NCBI GenBank assembly: GCA_029204225.1 | Contig: CM055110.1 | Location: forward strand, 17,468,759-17,532,758 | Length of the DNA stretch: 64,000 nucleotides | Source: Diphasiastrum complanatum | Taxonomy: Eukaryota; Streptophyta; Lycopodiopsida; Lycopodiales; Lycopodiaceae | Direction of reading: 5' to 3' | In this document: positions 9,906 to 21,568 of the stretch, piece by piece | Layout: each line of letters opens with the position of its first letter | Numbering within the stretch: position 1 is the stretch's first letter | Position numbers and translations under genes: made by a program | Notes under the pieces: model-generated | The model's input: only the letters and a program-made list of their open reading frames with translations | Database searches by the model: none | What the model was told of the DNA's origin: nothing

Positions 9906-12900
9906 TCACAAAAGCATTGCGGTTAAGTTTATGGAACTGCAATGGTATCCACTCTTCAGCTACAGCAGGAGACTTTAGAGATTTTTGTACTACAGGGGAT
10001 ATCCTTATACTTACTGAGACACATGAGAGTCCTGAGAGAGGACTTCCTTGCATTGAGGGATTTTGCTGGCTTTCTACTTGCAGAGGGAAGACGAGGGCAC
10101 TGACTAGTCGCGGTTCAGGTGGTGTTGCTTGCTTATTTCGAGACTTTCTCCAGCCATGGGTCGAGCTACTATACACTAACGAGCAGGCTCGCTATATCTG
10201 GATCAGGTTGGACCACTGGTTGATGGAGTTAGATCGTGACATATTCTTGGCTATTTGTTATTTCCCTCCAGAGACATCAGCTTTCACCTCAGAGGAGGAG
10301 TCACCTTTCATGGATATTTCATCGGACATTATCAGATATGAGGATCGAGGATATATTCTTCTAGCGGGGGACTTCAATGCCAGGACTGGGTCTAGGCAAA
10401 CGGAATTTCACAGAGCAGCAGATGACCCACAGCGGATACATGCACTTGATTGGGATGATCTTGGTCTTATACGGCGATCGGCGGATGCAGCGGGTCCAGT
10501 CACATCATATGGCGAGCAGATGCTTCAGTTGAGTGAGGCTCATGGACTGGCCATTTATAATGGCCTTCTTCAGCTGCCAGGCTCTGGTGACTACACTTGC
10601 TTCCCACATAGTGGAGGACATAGCGTCGTCGACTATTTCATGGGTTCACCGCTTCTCCTTCACTTCATTTCATCCTTCTCTGTACACCGCACCACTCTTT
10701 CTGATCATTCATATCTCTCACTCTTTGTCCGTCATCTCCACATCACACCTATTTTCTCTTCGACCCCTACAGCTAAACCCACCTACCGCTACACTTCACA
10801 TCACACACCACTATACAGAGAAGCCCTCTCCGATCTCCTTACCTATTTCCCATATGAGCATACTTTAGAGAAGCAGTCCCTCTTTCTTGTCCAGACCATC
10901 CATACTGCAGCTTCCATTGCCTTTCCATCCCCACGGCCCAAAGACCAGCAACGTCATAGACCCTATAACCCCTGGTATGATCATGAATGCATCCAGCTAC
11001 ATCAGAACCTCATATATGCTTGCTCCCATCTTCCTCATCTGACCAAAACCATATCTCGTGTCTACCGCAGAACCACCAAAAAAAAGAAAATCGCATACGA
11101 GATTGCTCAGGGTAAGAAACTGATGGATCTCCTCTTTAGTTCTTCCTCAGGTTCATTCTGGAAGAGGTTCCTTCCACTGTCACCCCCACCACGGATCACA
11201 GACCTCAGCACTTGGGTCGCATATGCCACATCATTGTACACCATCCCAGATACCCCTCCTCTTCCCACCTCCTGTCTCACGGATACTTCTGCCATATTCA
11301 CTAACGAACTTATAGAAAAGGCCATCACACGACTCCATTCCCATAAAGCCAAAGACATTGATGAGCTAGAGACTGAACTTCTAAAGTATGCTCCCGACAT
11401 CCTCTCACCCTTTCTCTCCATCCTATTCAACCAAGTTGTCACCTCTGATTTTCCCTCTCCATGGTCCACAAACCTCATTCACCCTATCCACAAAGGCGGG
11501 GACCCCATGAAAGTTGACAACTACCGCACCATTATGATCAGTCACCTATTCGCTAAAGTATATGGTTCTATCCTACAGTCAGAGATCAGTACAGAGATGG
11601 ATGCTAGATCACTCCATGCCATTGGACAGGCGGGTTTCAGACCGGGATATACTACATCAGATCATATCTTCACTTTGAGGTCCATCATTGAGGAGGCTAA
11701 GGCCAAGAGGGAGCGCGTATACTGCTGTTTGACTCCGTGCCTAGGCATTTATTGATACAGAGACTTCATGATCGGGGCTTTCAGGAGGATACTATACAGG
11801 CGGTAGTAGCATTGTACAAGCGAGTTATTGGCAGGGTCCAACTATCAGGAGTTATTTCACCGGAGGTGGTCAGTACTATTGGTGTCAAACAGGGATGTCC
11901 ACTCTCTACTACACTTTTTGGTCTTTACATTGACGAGCTAGAGCATGTTATACAGAGTGATGGAGGGGAGGGTTGTACATTGGGCGACCTCATTATTGCT
12001 ATTCTCCTTTATGCTGATGATGTGGTTTTGCTTTCACGGACGAGAGAGGGCTTGCAGCGACACTTAGATGCTCTTCTTTCTTTCTGCACACGGTGGGGTT
12101 TGTCGGTGAATGTGGCCAAAACTAAGGTTATGGTGTTCAACACCTCTAGGTCTTTCATGATGCGGCAGGAGCTTCTATGGGATGGTCATCCCCTAGAGGT
12201 TGTTGATTCCTATACATATCTAGGAGTACTATTCTCGGGGCCTACGTTTAGCATGAGACACGCAGCTATTTCACGGGTACGGAAGGGCTATGCCTCACTG
12301 ATAGATTTGGAGAGACTATGTTTCCGCTCACACATCAGAGATGCGACTAGTAAGTGTCGGCTCTTTGACACTATGGTTGTGCCCTCAGCTATGTATGCTT
12401 CCGAGACATGGAGTACGGGTCTGACAGCTACTGATTGGGCATATATCTCCCGGCTCCAGATTCGTTTGCTCTCACGGATGATACGGGCTAAGCCCTCAGT
12501 ACCACACCAGATTATCTTGGCGGAGTTCGCGGTCCCCCCCATTCAGATTGAGGCCTTATTCCATATTGTGACATTCATACAGAGGGTAGAGGATCTTCAG
12601 GACGGGGGTACACATTATGTAGTTGCAGCTTTATCTTCATCCCGGCGCCTACACTCAGAGGGACACCTTTTCTCATGGTACTCCCAGGCTTGCCGTCTCC
12701 TCTCCACATTGGGTATCCAAATTAGTGATCTACCTGCGGGCACCCACCAGTACATCAGAGGCCTCCTTTACAGATCATATCTTCATACCACTTGGCAAGG
12801 CCCATTGGGGACCAAGAGTGAATTTTATCGTACACACTTTCTATCTCTTGATCCGGCTGGCTGCCCCATAGTATCTGGTTATTTGCTGAGGAGTATATCA

Positions 12901-13512
12901 CATAGTCTGCGGATAGCGATGGGTCAGTTTCGGGTTTCTTCACATCAGCTGGCTATCGAGACTGGCAGATACAGTGGCACCCCACGAGAGGACCGGCTCT
13001 GTAGTATGTGTGTTATGCATGAGACTGAGGACGAGTCACATTTCCTCTTCAGATGTCCAGCCTACTATGAGATACGGGGGCGGTACTACTACTTGTTCAG
13101 AGAGCACCCAGTTACACTTTCTACCTTGATATCTTATGAGGACCCTAGATGTGTCGCACTTATGATCCGAGAGATGTCAGACCTGAGGAGGAGGAGACTA
13201 GATGGTACACATTTCCTGACACAGCTGAGCATTGATGAGTGCATATCCCGTCGGAGACAGAGATCCGAGGTACCCATAGGCAGCGACTCAGATGGAGAGG
13301 CCGAGATTCCCGACTCCTTTGTACACCGGCATCATAGACCATGTCGACAGCCAGAGAGACAATCAGTTATTAGATCGCAGCCCAGAGCACCACGGCAGCA
13401 GAGACGACACCGACGGCCTATCCGGCGACAGAGGTCCAGGGCACATCTAATCACACCCTCACAGCATACCATCCACCAATTCTTTCATGCTGATGGGCAT
13501 CGTGATATATGA
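9866..13512 (+). pseudogene. LINE ORF2: endonuclease, reverse transcriptase, zinc knuckle (frameshifted)
   Basis: The frame is open from the ORF1 stop to 11755. The APE endonuclease comes first: NCNG at about 9935, LTETH, GDFNAR, SVVDYFM and LSDHSYL supply the catalytic and base-contact residues. RT follows with NYRTIMISHLFAKVYG and QAGFRPGYTTSDH. At about 11728 a deletion of roughly seven codons plus one base removes motif A with the first catalytic Asp and shifts frame. The +1 frame 11731-13512 continues with FDSVPRHLL, motif B (VKQGCPLS), motif C (LLYADDVVLLS), KTKVMVFN and YLGVLFSG. The C-terminus has a zinc knuckle (LCSMC...ESHFLFRCP), an Arg-rich tail and a PIP-box-like Q-H-T-I-H-Q-F-F at 13462-13485. 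Without motif A this copy cannot reverse transcribe. Confidence 0.9.
13462..13485 (+). other. PCNA-box-like motif at ORF2 C-terminus
   Basis: Codons read Q-H-T-I-H-Q-F-F, fitting Q-x-x-[ILM]-x-x-[FY]-[FY], ten codons before the stop and after an Arg-rich stretch. Copies A and C have the motif at the same place. Confidence 0.6.
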
Positions 13513-13640
13513 TTCCAGGCTATTGGATCCTGACTGGGCCAGCTGTCTTTATGCATTGTATGCAGTTATTTAGTTTTTATAGATGATTGAGCTTTAAGCT
13601 CCTATGTGCACACTTGACATGTACCTTTTCTTAGTCCTAT

Positions 13641-13654
13641 GTACCTTAGGGTAT
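13641..13654 (+). other. LINE 3'-terminal stem-loop, copy E
   Basis: GTACC-TTAG-GGTAT gives five pairs, one of them G-U, with a 4-base loop, followed by GGACATTAATAAA and the TC tail. Confidence 0.65.
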
Positions 13655-13672
13655 TCAAGGACATTAATAAAA

Positions 13673-13680
13673 TCTTTCTT

Positions 13681-13737
<57 letters not shown>

Positions 13738-13791
13738 GTGTGTGTGCGTGCGTGCGTGTGGGTGTGGGTGTGGGTGTGTGTGTGTGTGTGT
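13673..13791 (+). repeat. (TC)n tail of LINE E running into a (TG)n stretch
   Basis: TTTC and TC repeats to 13733 are followed by GTGCGTG and GGGTGT variants and pure TG to about 13791. The TG part may be the old target or a replication-slippage product. Confidence 0.8.
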
Positions 13792-13811
13792 CATAGATGC
13801 TCCACATCCTG

Positions 13812-14012
13812 GAATGCGCAGATTGTGATCTGGAATGTGCCAGTTTTTTTCTTTTTGGCTTTTTATTTTCAAAGAGTTTTTAATGGTAATTCAATGTTTT
13901 TTATTGGTTTTTCTATTTTCAGGTCAACAAAAAAAAAATTAAATGCATTTCAAACAGCGTTCCCATCTTTGGAACATGGATGCAGCAGACCACAATCCGC
14001 TGCATCCATGAT
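13812..14012. mobile_element. Possible short MITE related to the 15.0-kb foldback element
   Basis: 13815-13846 and the reverse complement of 13978-14009 look alike (GGAATGCGCAGATTGTG against GGATGCAGCGGATTGTG). The right end contains a perfect 12-bp palindrome with a 12-base loop, arms 13975-13986 and 13999-14010 (CATGGATGCAGC). Its last 27 bases resemble the right end of the element at 15001-15354. No clear target duplication was seen. Confidence 0.3.
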
Positions 14013-14183
14013 ATATGTATAGATATATAAATAGATAGATAGTCTCAAAAGATATGAGCATTCTCCATTCTACCATTACAATAAGAAGAATGTTCTCGAA
14101 GTGATATACTTCTAGACATTTCTCTGAAATCCACACAAACATGATATATCGGTTAAAGCCATTTTCAAAGCGACAAACCTTAC

Positions 14184-14327
14184 TTGAAACAGAACTAAAG
14201 CTTGTTTCAGTCGATATCCAGCAATACCAGGAGCTAACGTGGATGCTCTCTCATATGCTGCCAATGCAGCAGGATAGTCCTTTACATGAACATCCACATT
14301 ACCCAGATTGTACCATGCAGCATACTC
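14184..14327 (-). CDS. Chloroplast lumen TPR protein, exon 3 (48 codons)
   Basis: The exon lies between acceptor CAACAG (intron side 14333-14328) and donor GTAAGG (14183-14178), both phase 0. It encodes a TPR repeat starting EYAAWYNLGNVDV and continuing YPAALAAYERASTLAP, then GYRLKQALVLFQ. It joins in frame to exon 2 and completes the helix pair begun there. Homologues continue further, but no more exons were found to the left before LINE E (8848-13733) or beyond it. The rest may lie outside the window across a LINE-filled intron, or be lost. Confidence 0.85.
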
Positions 14328-14453
14328 CTGTTGCACACAGGTAGCAGGTGCTCAATAGCAAAAAATTGCAATCCCAACTTCAAAGATTATCTTTCTTCAA
14401 ATTGATATATAATGAACATTGAAAGGTCAATATCATGGATTCAAAGGACATAC

Positions 14454-14516
14454 ATCTGGATCATTTAAAATTGCTGATTTGCAATCAGAAATTGCTTCCT
14501 GATATCGCCCAAGTGC
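14454..14516 (-). CDS. Chloroplast lumen TPR protein, exon 2 (21 codons)
   Basis: Acceptor CTTGCTAG precedes 14516 and donor GTATGT follows 14454. The 63 bases encode ALGRYQEAISDCKSAILNDP plus Asp, the second half of a TPR. Reading frame and sequence continue exon 1 (NRAIAYE) and exon 3 (EYAAWYN) without a gap. Confidence 0.88.
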
Positions 14517-15000
14517 CTAGCAAGACAGAATATAAGCTTCTAGATTAGCAGCCACTAGGGAAATCATGAATGCTTCACTTTCACTAGAAGATTTCTTGCA
14601 ACAGGATTAGACTTCTTATTTGAGATTGTCCATTTAGAGGAAGTAGAAGAAACTCATCATCAAGTCCTTCAGGAGCTAAGGATTGTAATATTACTACCCA
14701 TTTCTTGAAAAGAATTGTAGATGAAGCTCTATGTCTGTTTCAAAAATCTTAATTTGTATACATAGTAAATGTCACTGGTGCATTGTAATACAATCATCGA
14801 GCATTGGAGTCACAAACAATGAGACTCAAAACAAAGGACTCTTTCTTACAAAATACCTTCCAAAGAGCCCACAGAGAAACAACCTGAAAATTCTTACTTT
14901 GTAAAAACGTCAACATAATTACAATGAAAAATTTAATCAAACAAGGAGTGTAATAGGCTTTAGATTAAAATTTTCTATGAATCTTTCATACATATGGCAT

Positions 15001-15354
15001 ATAGTTGCAGCCATGATTCGCGAATTGCCAAAAAAAAAAATTGAAACGTTTTTTTTTTTTGCTCAAAAAATCCCCCATACAGTATTGGCACCCTCTATGT
15101 AGTTAAAAACTGCAAAAAAGAATTGTATAGGGCCACAAAATATAAACCCTAAACTCAAAAAAAGGCACAAAAGGTTTAAGGCCAATTTACACCTTTTTTT
15201 GAGTTTAGGGTTTATATTTTGTGACCCTATACAATTATTTTTTGCAGTTTTTAACTACATAGAGTACCGGTACCAATACTGTATGGGGGATTTTTTGAGG
15301 GAAAAAAAAATTGCGAATCATGATACCAGCGAACCTCAATTCGCTGCAACTATG
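15001..15354. mobile_element. Foldback MITE (Mutator-like) with 9-bp target duplication
   Basis: A 354-bp near-perfect inverted repeat: left arm 15001 to about 15175, right arm about 15185 to 15354, ends ATAGTTGCAGC and GCTGCAACTAT. It is flanked by the direct repeat ATATGGCAT at 14992-15000 and 15355-15363. A 9-bp duplication and long terminal inverted repeats are the mark of Mutator-like elements. It has no coding capacity and sits in an intron of the TPR gene. Confidence 0.8.
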
Positions 15355-15924
15355 ATATGGCATAAGCTTCTTGTACTGCAACCAAGATGTCTTCCTTCCA
15401 AAAAGTTTTCCTAGAGGTGCCAGATTAGGTTTTCAACCCAAGGAAGCCTTTTTTCACTAGATTAGAATTCAATTATAAGACTCAAAGTCTCAAAGATGAT
15501 TTGCCAAAATAAAGCATCTCATACTCGAGAGAAAAAAGCATCTCTTACTTTCATATAGTCATTGGTCACTCGGCACAGACACCTCACTTTTTCACAAGAT
15601 TTCAGAGGACACAATCATGTTTGAGGAGAGAGGACACATCCTATTTTTGCGTAATTTCAATTCTAGAGCTGCAAACAAATATGTTCCACTCCATGATACT
15701 GATGGCAATCCTCTATGCCTACAAGCCTTAGATGCTGTTCTTTGAATATACTTGTGGTTGAGTTTTAGTGTAGTTTCTACTTTTCTTCTCTTTTTTAGTA
15801 ATGAAGTCACTTCCATTGTAAATATCATCAATTGTGCATAAGCCTCTACTTTTCTTGATTGTTTCAATGCGGTTGATCTATGTGAAGCTTCCCAAGTAGC
15901 TCCTTATTGGTATGAAGTATGCAC

Positions 15925-16620
15925 CCTATGCCATTCAGAGACACCTAGATACACTGCATGCGTTTGGTAGAGTTTGGAACCTCGAAGTCAATATCAACAC
16001 GATCAAAATCATGGTCCTCAACACTACCAGATCATTTTCAATGAGACAGACCTTTACTCTAGATAGTCTGTGAGTGAAAATTGTCCACTTACACATATGT
16101 GGGGTCATTTTCACAGGCCCTATTTTCAATGAAACTAGCGACTATGGGGCACCTTGGGGAAGGGCAAGACTTCCTTGGACAACATGGAGAGACTATGCTT
16201 CTGCAAACATGTTAGGGATGCTGAGAGCAAATGCCACCCTTTTGATACTTTGGTTATTCTGACAGCTATGCATGCGTGCAACATTATCACACTTTTAGAC
16301 TAGGCTAGCATCTCTCACCTCCAAATCAACATGTTGTCACAATTTGTGGCAAACCTTCAATCCCAAGACCCACATCAAATTATTTTAGCGGAGTGTGTGA
16401 TGCCACCCATTGAAGCAAAGGCTATTTCTAGAGTGATCACCTATCTTCGAAGGATCAAGGAGTTTGGAGACACGAGCAAATACCCCTTCATAGCAGTGAC
16501 ATCTTCTCAGAGACTTCATGAGGGACATCAGTACTCACAGGCCATACAAGTACTAGACTCATACGGCATCTCTATATCACATATCCAAGAAGATACACAC
16601 GCCTACATCATTGCCATGTG
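15925..16620 (+). pseudogene. Old LINE ORF2 relic in TPR intron
   Basis: Scattered frames match the LINE family of this window: LDTLHAFGR, VNIN...KIMVLNTTRSF, then FTGPIF, and at 16331-16621 PHQIILAECVMPPIEAKAI followed by SQAIQVLDSYGISISHI. Order and spacing equal RT motif D through the post-RT region of copy E. Many stops and frameshifts make it much older than copies A-E. It has no recognisable TC tail. Confidence 0.75.
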
Positions 16621-17476
16621 ACTGATCTTAAACTTGGAGGATAGACTCATTCGTCTAAATATGGACAAGGCTGAATCTGGGAGGGGAGGAGAGGTTGCAT
16701 GCTGGCCTCCTGTGGCATGGTCCTAGAGGCCAGTCTCTTTAAGAACTCCCATTGGTGTACCATCTTGAAGTTGATTCTTGTAAAGTTGAGTGTTACTCTC
16801 AATTCATCTTCAGCTAAAGATGTACTTGAATGCACATTGCAGCCCGCTCAGCCCACTCAGCACTCGTCACTTTAGAGTCGAGCATCACCTACAGCCTCAG
16901 CCTGCTTCATGAGTAATTGTTCTTCCTAGAAAAGTGCGAATTGACATCAATTCTTCTGAAACCATATGTAGGTTGCTTTGGAAAGAGTCTAGATTTACGT
17001 TCACGCCTCCAAATTTTTAAGCAGATCGTAGGTCAAGTTCTAAATTTTCCAAGGGTATAGTTTCCCACAAGTAACCACCCCGACCCTCAGTTCAAATGGA
17101 ATGTGAAACAAATAGAAGACCTAGGTAAATAAACAAAAAAGGTTTCCCTTCAAAAAAAGAAATTTTGCTAACTGGATGCACACGTGCAGACGACTCTACT
17201 TACTTGAGCAGTGCTAGCATTTTTTGGCAAGTTGCAAACGGTATCGTTTTTTAATTAGCCCACTTTCAATACATCGGCAAAATCTTCAAGCGTAATCATA
17301 CTGTACAGCGATCACATGCTTTCACTACTTCGTCAGAAGATTGCTAGGCAAAAGGAGAAAACATTAAAAATAGTGATTCAAGTGTCAAGGAGTATCTCCT
17401 AAGATGCGTATCAGCTCATGTTTCTCAATACAAATAAAAGAGGCACAGTTCCGAACAATGGCTGCAATACCCTCAC
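16621..17476. other. Intron of TPR gene, no feature recognised
   Basis: The stretch lies between the LINE relic and exon 1. Neither strand shows a protein family or RNA gene that can be supported. Confidence 0.5.
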
Positions 17477-18068
17477 CTCATATGCAATTGCGCGATTGAG
17501 GAAAGGCACTGGTGCATTGGGAGCTAAGCGTATGGCTGTGGTAAGGTCCTGCTCAGCCTCATCGAACTTCCCCAGAGATAGTCTTACACTTCCGCGATTA
17601 GACCACTCGCTAGCACTCTCCCCATCCTCGTCTATCAACTCCGAGAAAAGAATTTCAGCAGTTTCCAAATCCCCAGCTACAGCTGCTCTAAGCGCATCTT
17701 GCAACTTCGGATTCTCAACGTCCTTCAGCTTCACTTTCTTAGAAACGGCTGCACATCCAGGGAAGGCCTGAGCTACAAAGCCACCCAAACCTGCGAGAAT
17801 TGAAATGCCAACAACAAATCGGCGATGACAATTTCCTTCAGCTGAGGTTAATGCCTGTGACACTATTACCAGGCCTTTCCCACTCTGCACCTGCTTCTTA
17901 GAATCCCGCAGCTGCTGCAGCGACCCACTCAAAGGCTGTGCAGCTAACAGATGGAACTTAGCATCAGCGTAGGCCGAGCTTGAATGGAGAAGCTTTCCAC
18001 AACAAATGCTTTGTCTACCTGTTTGTGCCACAAGCAAATGAGGCATTACCTTGGACGCTAGCAAGCAT

Positions 18069-18073
<5 letters not shown>
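17477..18073 (-). CDS. Chloroplast lumen TPR protein, exon 1
   Basis: 199 codons from ATG at 18073 (MECLLASKV) to donor GTGAGG at 17476-17471. The start is chosen because the frame upstream is only the (GA)n of the 5' UTR. The N-terminus is a Ser-rich, basic chloroplast transit peptide. Around residues 95-125 CHRRFVVGISILAGLGGF followed by AQAFPGCAA is a twin-Arg, hydrophobic, A-x-A signal typical of thylakoid lumen proteins using the Tat route. Then LQDALRAAVAGDLETAE and WSNRGSVRLSLGKFDEAE are TPR repeats, continued in exons 2 and 3. It matches the plant group annotated as chloroplast lumen common family (TPR) proteins. The exact role is unknown; TPRs suggest a protein-binding scaffold. Intron 1 is about 3 kb and TE-loaded. 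Confidence 0.85.

Positions 18074-18120
<47 letters not shown>
18074..18120 (-). repeat. (GA)n microsatellite in the 5' UTR of the TPR gene
   Basis: On the coding strand about 22 GA units end directly at the ATG. GA/TC tracts are common in plant 5' UTRs and core promoters. No LINE tail motif accompanies it. Confidence 0.8.
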
Positions 18121-18121
<1 letters not shown>

Positions 18122-18179
18122 CAACTGGATTACAAAACTATATGAATATTTTTGTTCTATTACAAAGGCCCTTGCCAAT

Positions 18180-18831
18180 TGCGCAAAATCTATGCATGCA
18201 AGTGTTTGAATCTCAAAAAATGAAATTCTATGATGTTATTCTTTGATAGGGTTTAAGGCAGGTAGCTTAAGGCATTGTTCCACACAAGGATAAGAAGGGC
18301 CACAAGAAAGGGCCCTTTTGTTGCACAATGTGGAGAGATTTGGTTTCTTGAAAGGAGGGGAATCCAATTTGTCATAACAACTCTTTAAACAAACCTGTGT
18401 AGAAAGGTTCTTTCAAAAACTCCCACATGTTGTACGAATCAAGGTATGTGCTATGTCCATAAACGAAACAAAGTGGCATTCAGGTGAAAACCTTTTGCTC
18501 TGAAAAACATCTTCCTTGTTGCAGTTAGAAAAGAGTGATACTATAAAGGACAAAATCCTCATCAAGGACTTTCGGGAGGAGCCTTGTTCGAGGAGGTGCC
18601 TAAGGATGAGATTTCAAAAATCCATACAGTCCACTCGAGGCAAGAGATTATCCTATGTCAAAAGCAATCAAAATTTTTATTCGGTGGACATTTAGCAAGG
18701 CCAAGTCTCCATTGCCACATGAAGACTACTCATACCCAACTCGACTAATATAGGTGGCAAGAAAATGTAAGCCTTTATGCAAAGACTTACTGGTTTTGTT
18801 CGTGAGTGCTCAAATAGAATTAAGCACCATT
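18180..18831. other. Upstream region of TPR gene, nothing recognised
   Basis: The minus-strand promoter should lie near 18120-18400, but no certain TATA box was identified. The remainder is unrecognised. Confidence 0.4.
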
Positions 18832-20170
18832 TTAGATTGGTGGTAAGTCAATTTGCCAAACTCTTTGTTCTACCTCCCATATCACTATACTAGTAATAAA
18901 AATATCATATGTATATTGGACCACTAAACATAAGGCCTCATAAAGATAAATCTCTTTAGTCTCTTCAAAAGCCTCATTTGAGGTAAATCTGTTTAATTGC
19001 AAACTAATGGATTTTGGAAGGACATAAGACCTCAATCAAGGTCTTAGTCTCTTCAAAAACCTCATTTGAGAGAAATTTGTCAATAAAAGTAATGAAATAC
19101 TTTTCATCTAGAAATGATAGGATTTTCATAGGTCCACATATAAGACCTTTTGATGCATGCCTATGACTCGAACTAAAAGGAATCCTAGTCTGCTTTCCAA
19201 GGATGCAGCTATGACAGACAGGGAGGTGGACTTTGTTGGTTGGATAGTCGAGATCAAGTGCTAGGGATTGTCTAGACATGTTCGATACAGATGCATAATT
19301 CAAGTGTCCTAAGCGATGATGCCATAGTAATGCTTTATTGACAAAAATAGGATTTTCAAGGCTAGACTAGTATCAAAATAACAATGTGCCAATCTATATA
19401 AGTATCCATGGCTCTTGTCGAGTGCAACCAGTGTGCGGAATTGATAAAAGGTGAATGAGATATACGAGCAATACCAAACAGTAATTCATTCAAGATCATA
19501 CAAACATTAAGAGTGATATGTGCGTAATAGCTACAATATCATCTATTGATCCTCTTGATTTCGAGCGCTGTATGACAGACCCACACAGCGCATTGGCGTG
19601 AGAGAAGCGGCGTTCTCCCACGAATAATGTCTCGCTTACTAGAGGACTTCTTGGATCTCTTTGGATCCCGCTTACAAAATTGTCTCGCTCATAGGCGGAC
19701 TTCTATGTTGTCTTCAGCAACCAGGTTATCAGAATCTTCATCGAACAGTTTACAAGAGTTCTTTGTAAAGGTTACTGACATGCCTGTATCGACTATCTTT
19801 GCTACAGATAGAAGATCTTTATCAAGAGTAGGGACATAGAGAACTTCCTCCAGTTTCTTGTCACCCTGATTCGTGTCCAACCATAGTACACCAGCTCCAT
19901 CAACTATGTGTTTAGAGCTGCCTCAAAGTATAATGAATCTCGAATGATTCGTCTTCTTGTACTCGATAAAATTTGTTTCGAGAAAACAAAATGTGAGGTG
20001 GCTCTCGAATCAAGTACTACTTCTCGAGTTTTTGAATCTGATGAATAACATTTATCAGCACAAACATATGCGTACCAAGTTTCAAAAGAAAGAGATGGAG
20101 AGAGAGAAAAAAGAAATGAGAAACCGAATCTACATCTATACAGCCTTTCAGAGTTCTTCCATTTCTTCAC
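18832..20170 (-). pseudogene. Ty1/copia relic: protease, GAG-pre-integrase, integrase start
   Basis: On the minus strand, 20170 leftward gives a protease-like VVLDSRATSHFVFSK (usual DSGAT has Arg for Gly). 19880-19689 gives EEVLYVPTLDKDLLSV typical of the region after protease. 19303-19004 gives the pre-integrase motif CHSCILGKQTRIPF and the start of the integrase core. Stops and frameshifts separate these. RT and LTRs were not found. Confidence 0.75.
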
Positions 20171-20489
20171 TTTGTCTCTCTATCTCCTTCCTCATTTCAT
20201 CTACTTGGGAAGAATACTGCATCTATTTTTTATAGACACTTAGGCCTCTTACTCTCTTTCGTCCCCAACTATTTTCTTCTAAAATCTTCATTATTTCTCG
20301 TCAGGGTTTGTTCCAGGCATATTAAAATCTTTGTTCTACACAAAAAATAAAAACATAGCTAATCAAATTTACATGCAAAATTATATACATGTTCATCATT
20401 ACATTTTATAAAATTAAATGCATTTAAACCATTAAAAAAATATATGTTATTATATCTCATGTTGGGTGTTACCTTCAAAGTCTCAGCCA

Positions 20490-21568
<1,079 letters not shown>

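Larger units (their letters stand above)
8848..13733 (+). mobile_element. LINE copy E, nearly full length
   Basis: The element starts in the TC tail of element D with CGCGATGG, the same start as copy B. It carries a C-rich 5' UTR, ORF1, ORF2, a 3' UTR with stem-loop, TTAATAAA and a 60-base TC tail. Total length of about 4.9 kb is usual for a LINE. One lesion inactivates it: a small deletion in RT motif A. Confidence 0.9.

Noticed and set aside
18074-18120. GA tract as a LINE TC tail in opposite orientation
   Set aside because: No TTAATAAA or stem-loop is present beside it. The same reasoning excludes the TC tracts at 21174 and 33171.
18074-18178. Upstream Met at 18178 as start of the TPR protein
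   Set aside because: It would begin the protein with a long Arg-Glu run made by the GA repeat; the Met at 18073 directly precedes a normal transit peptide.
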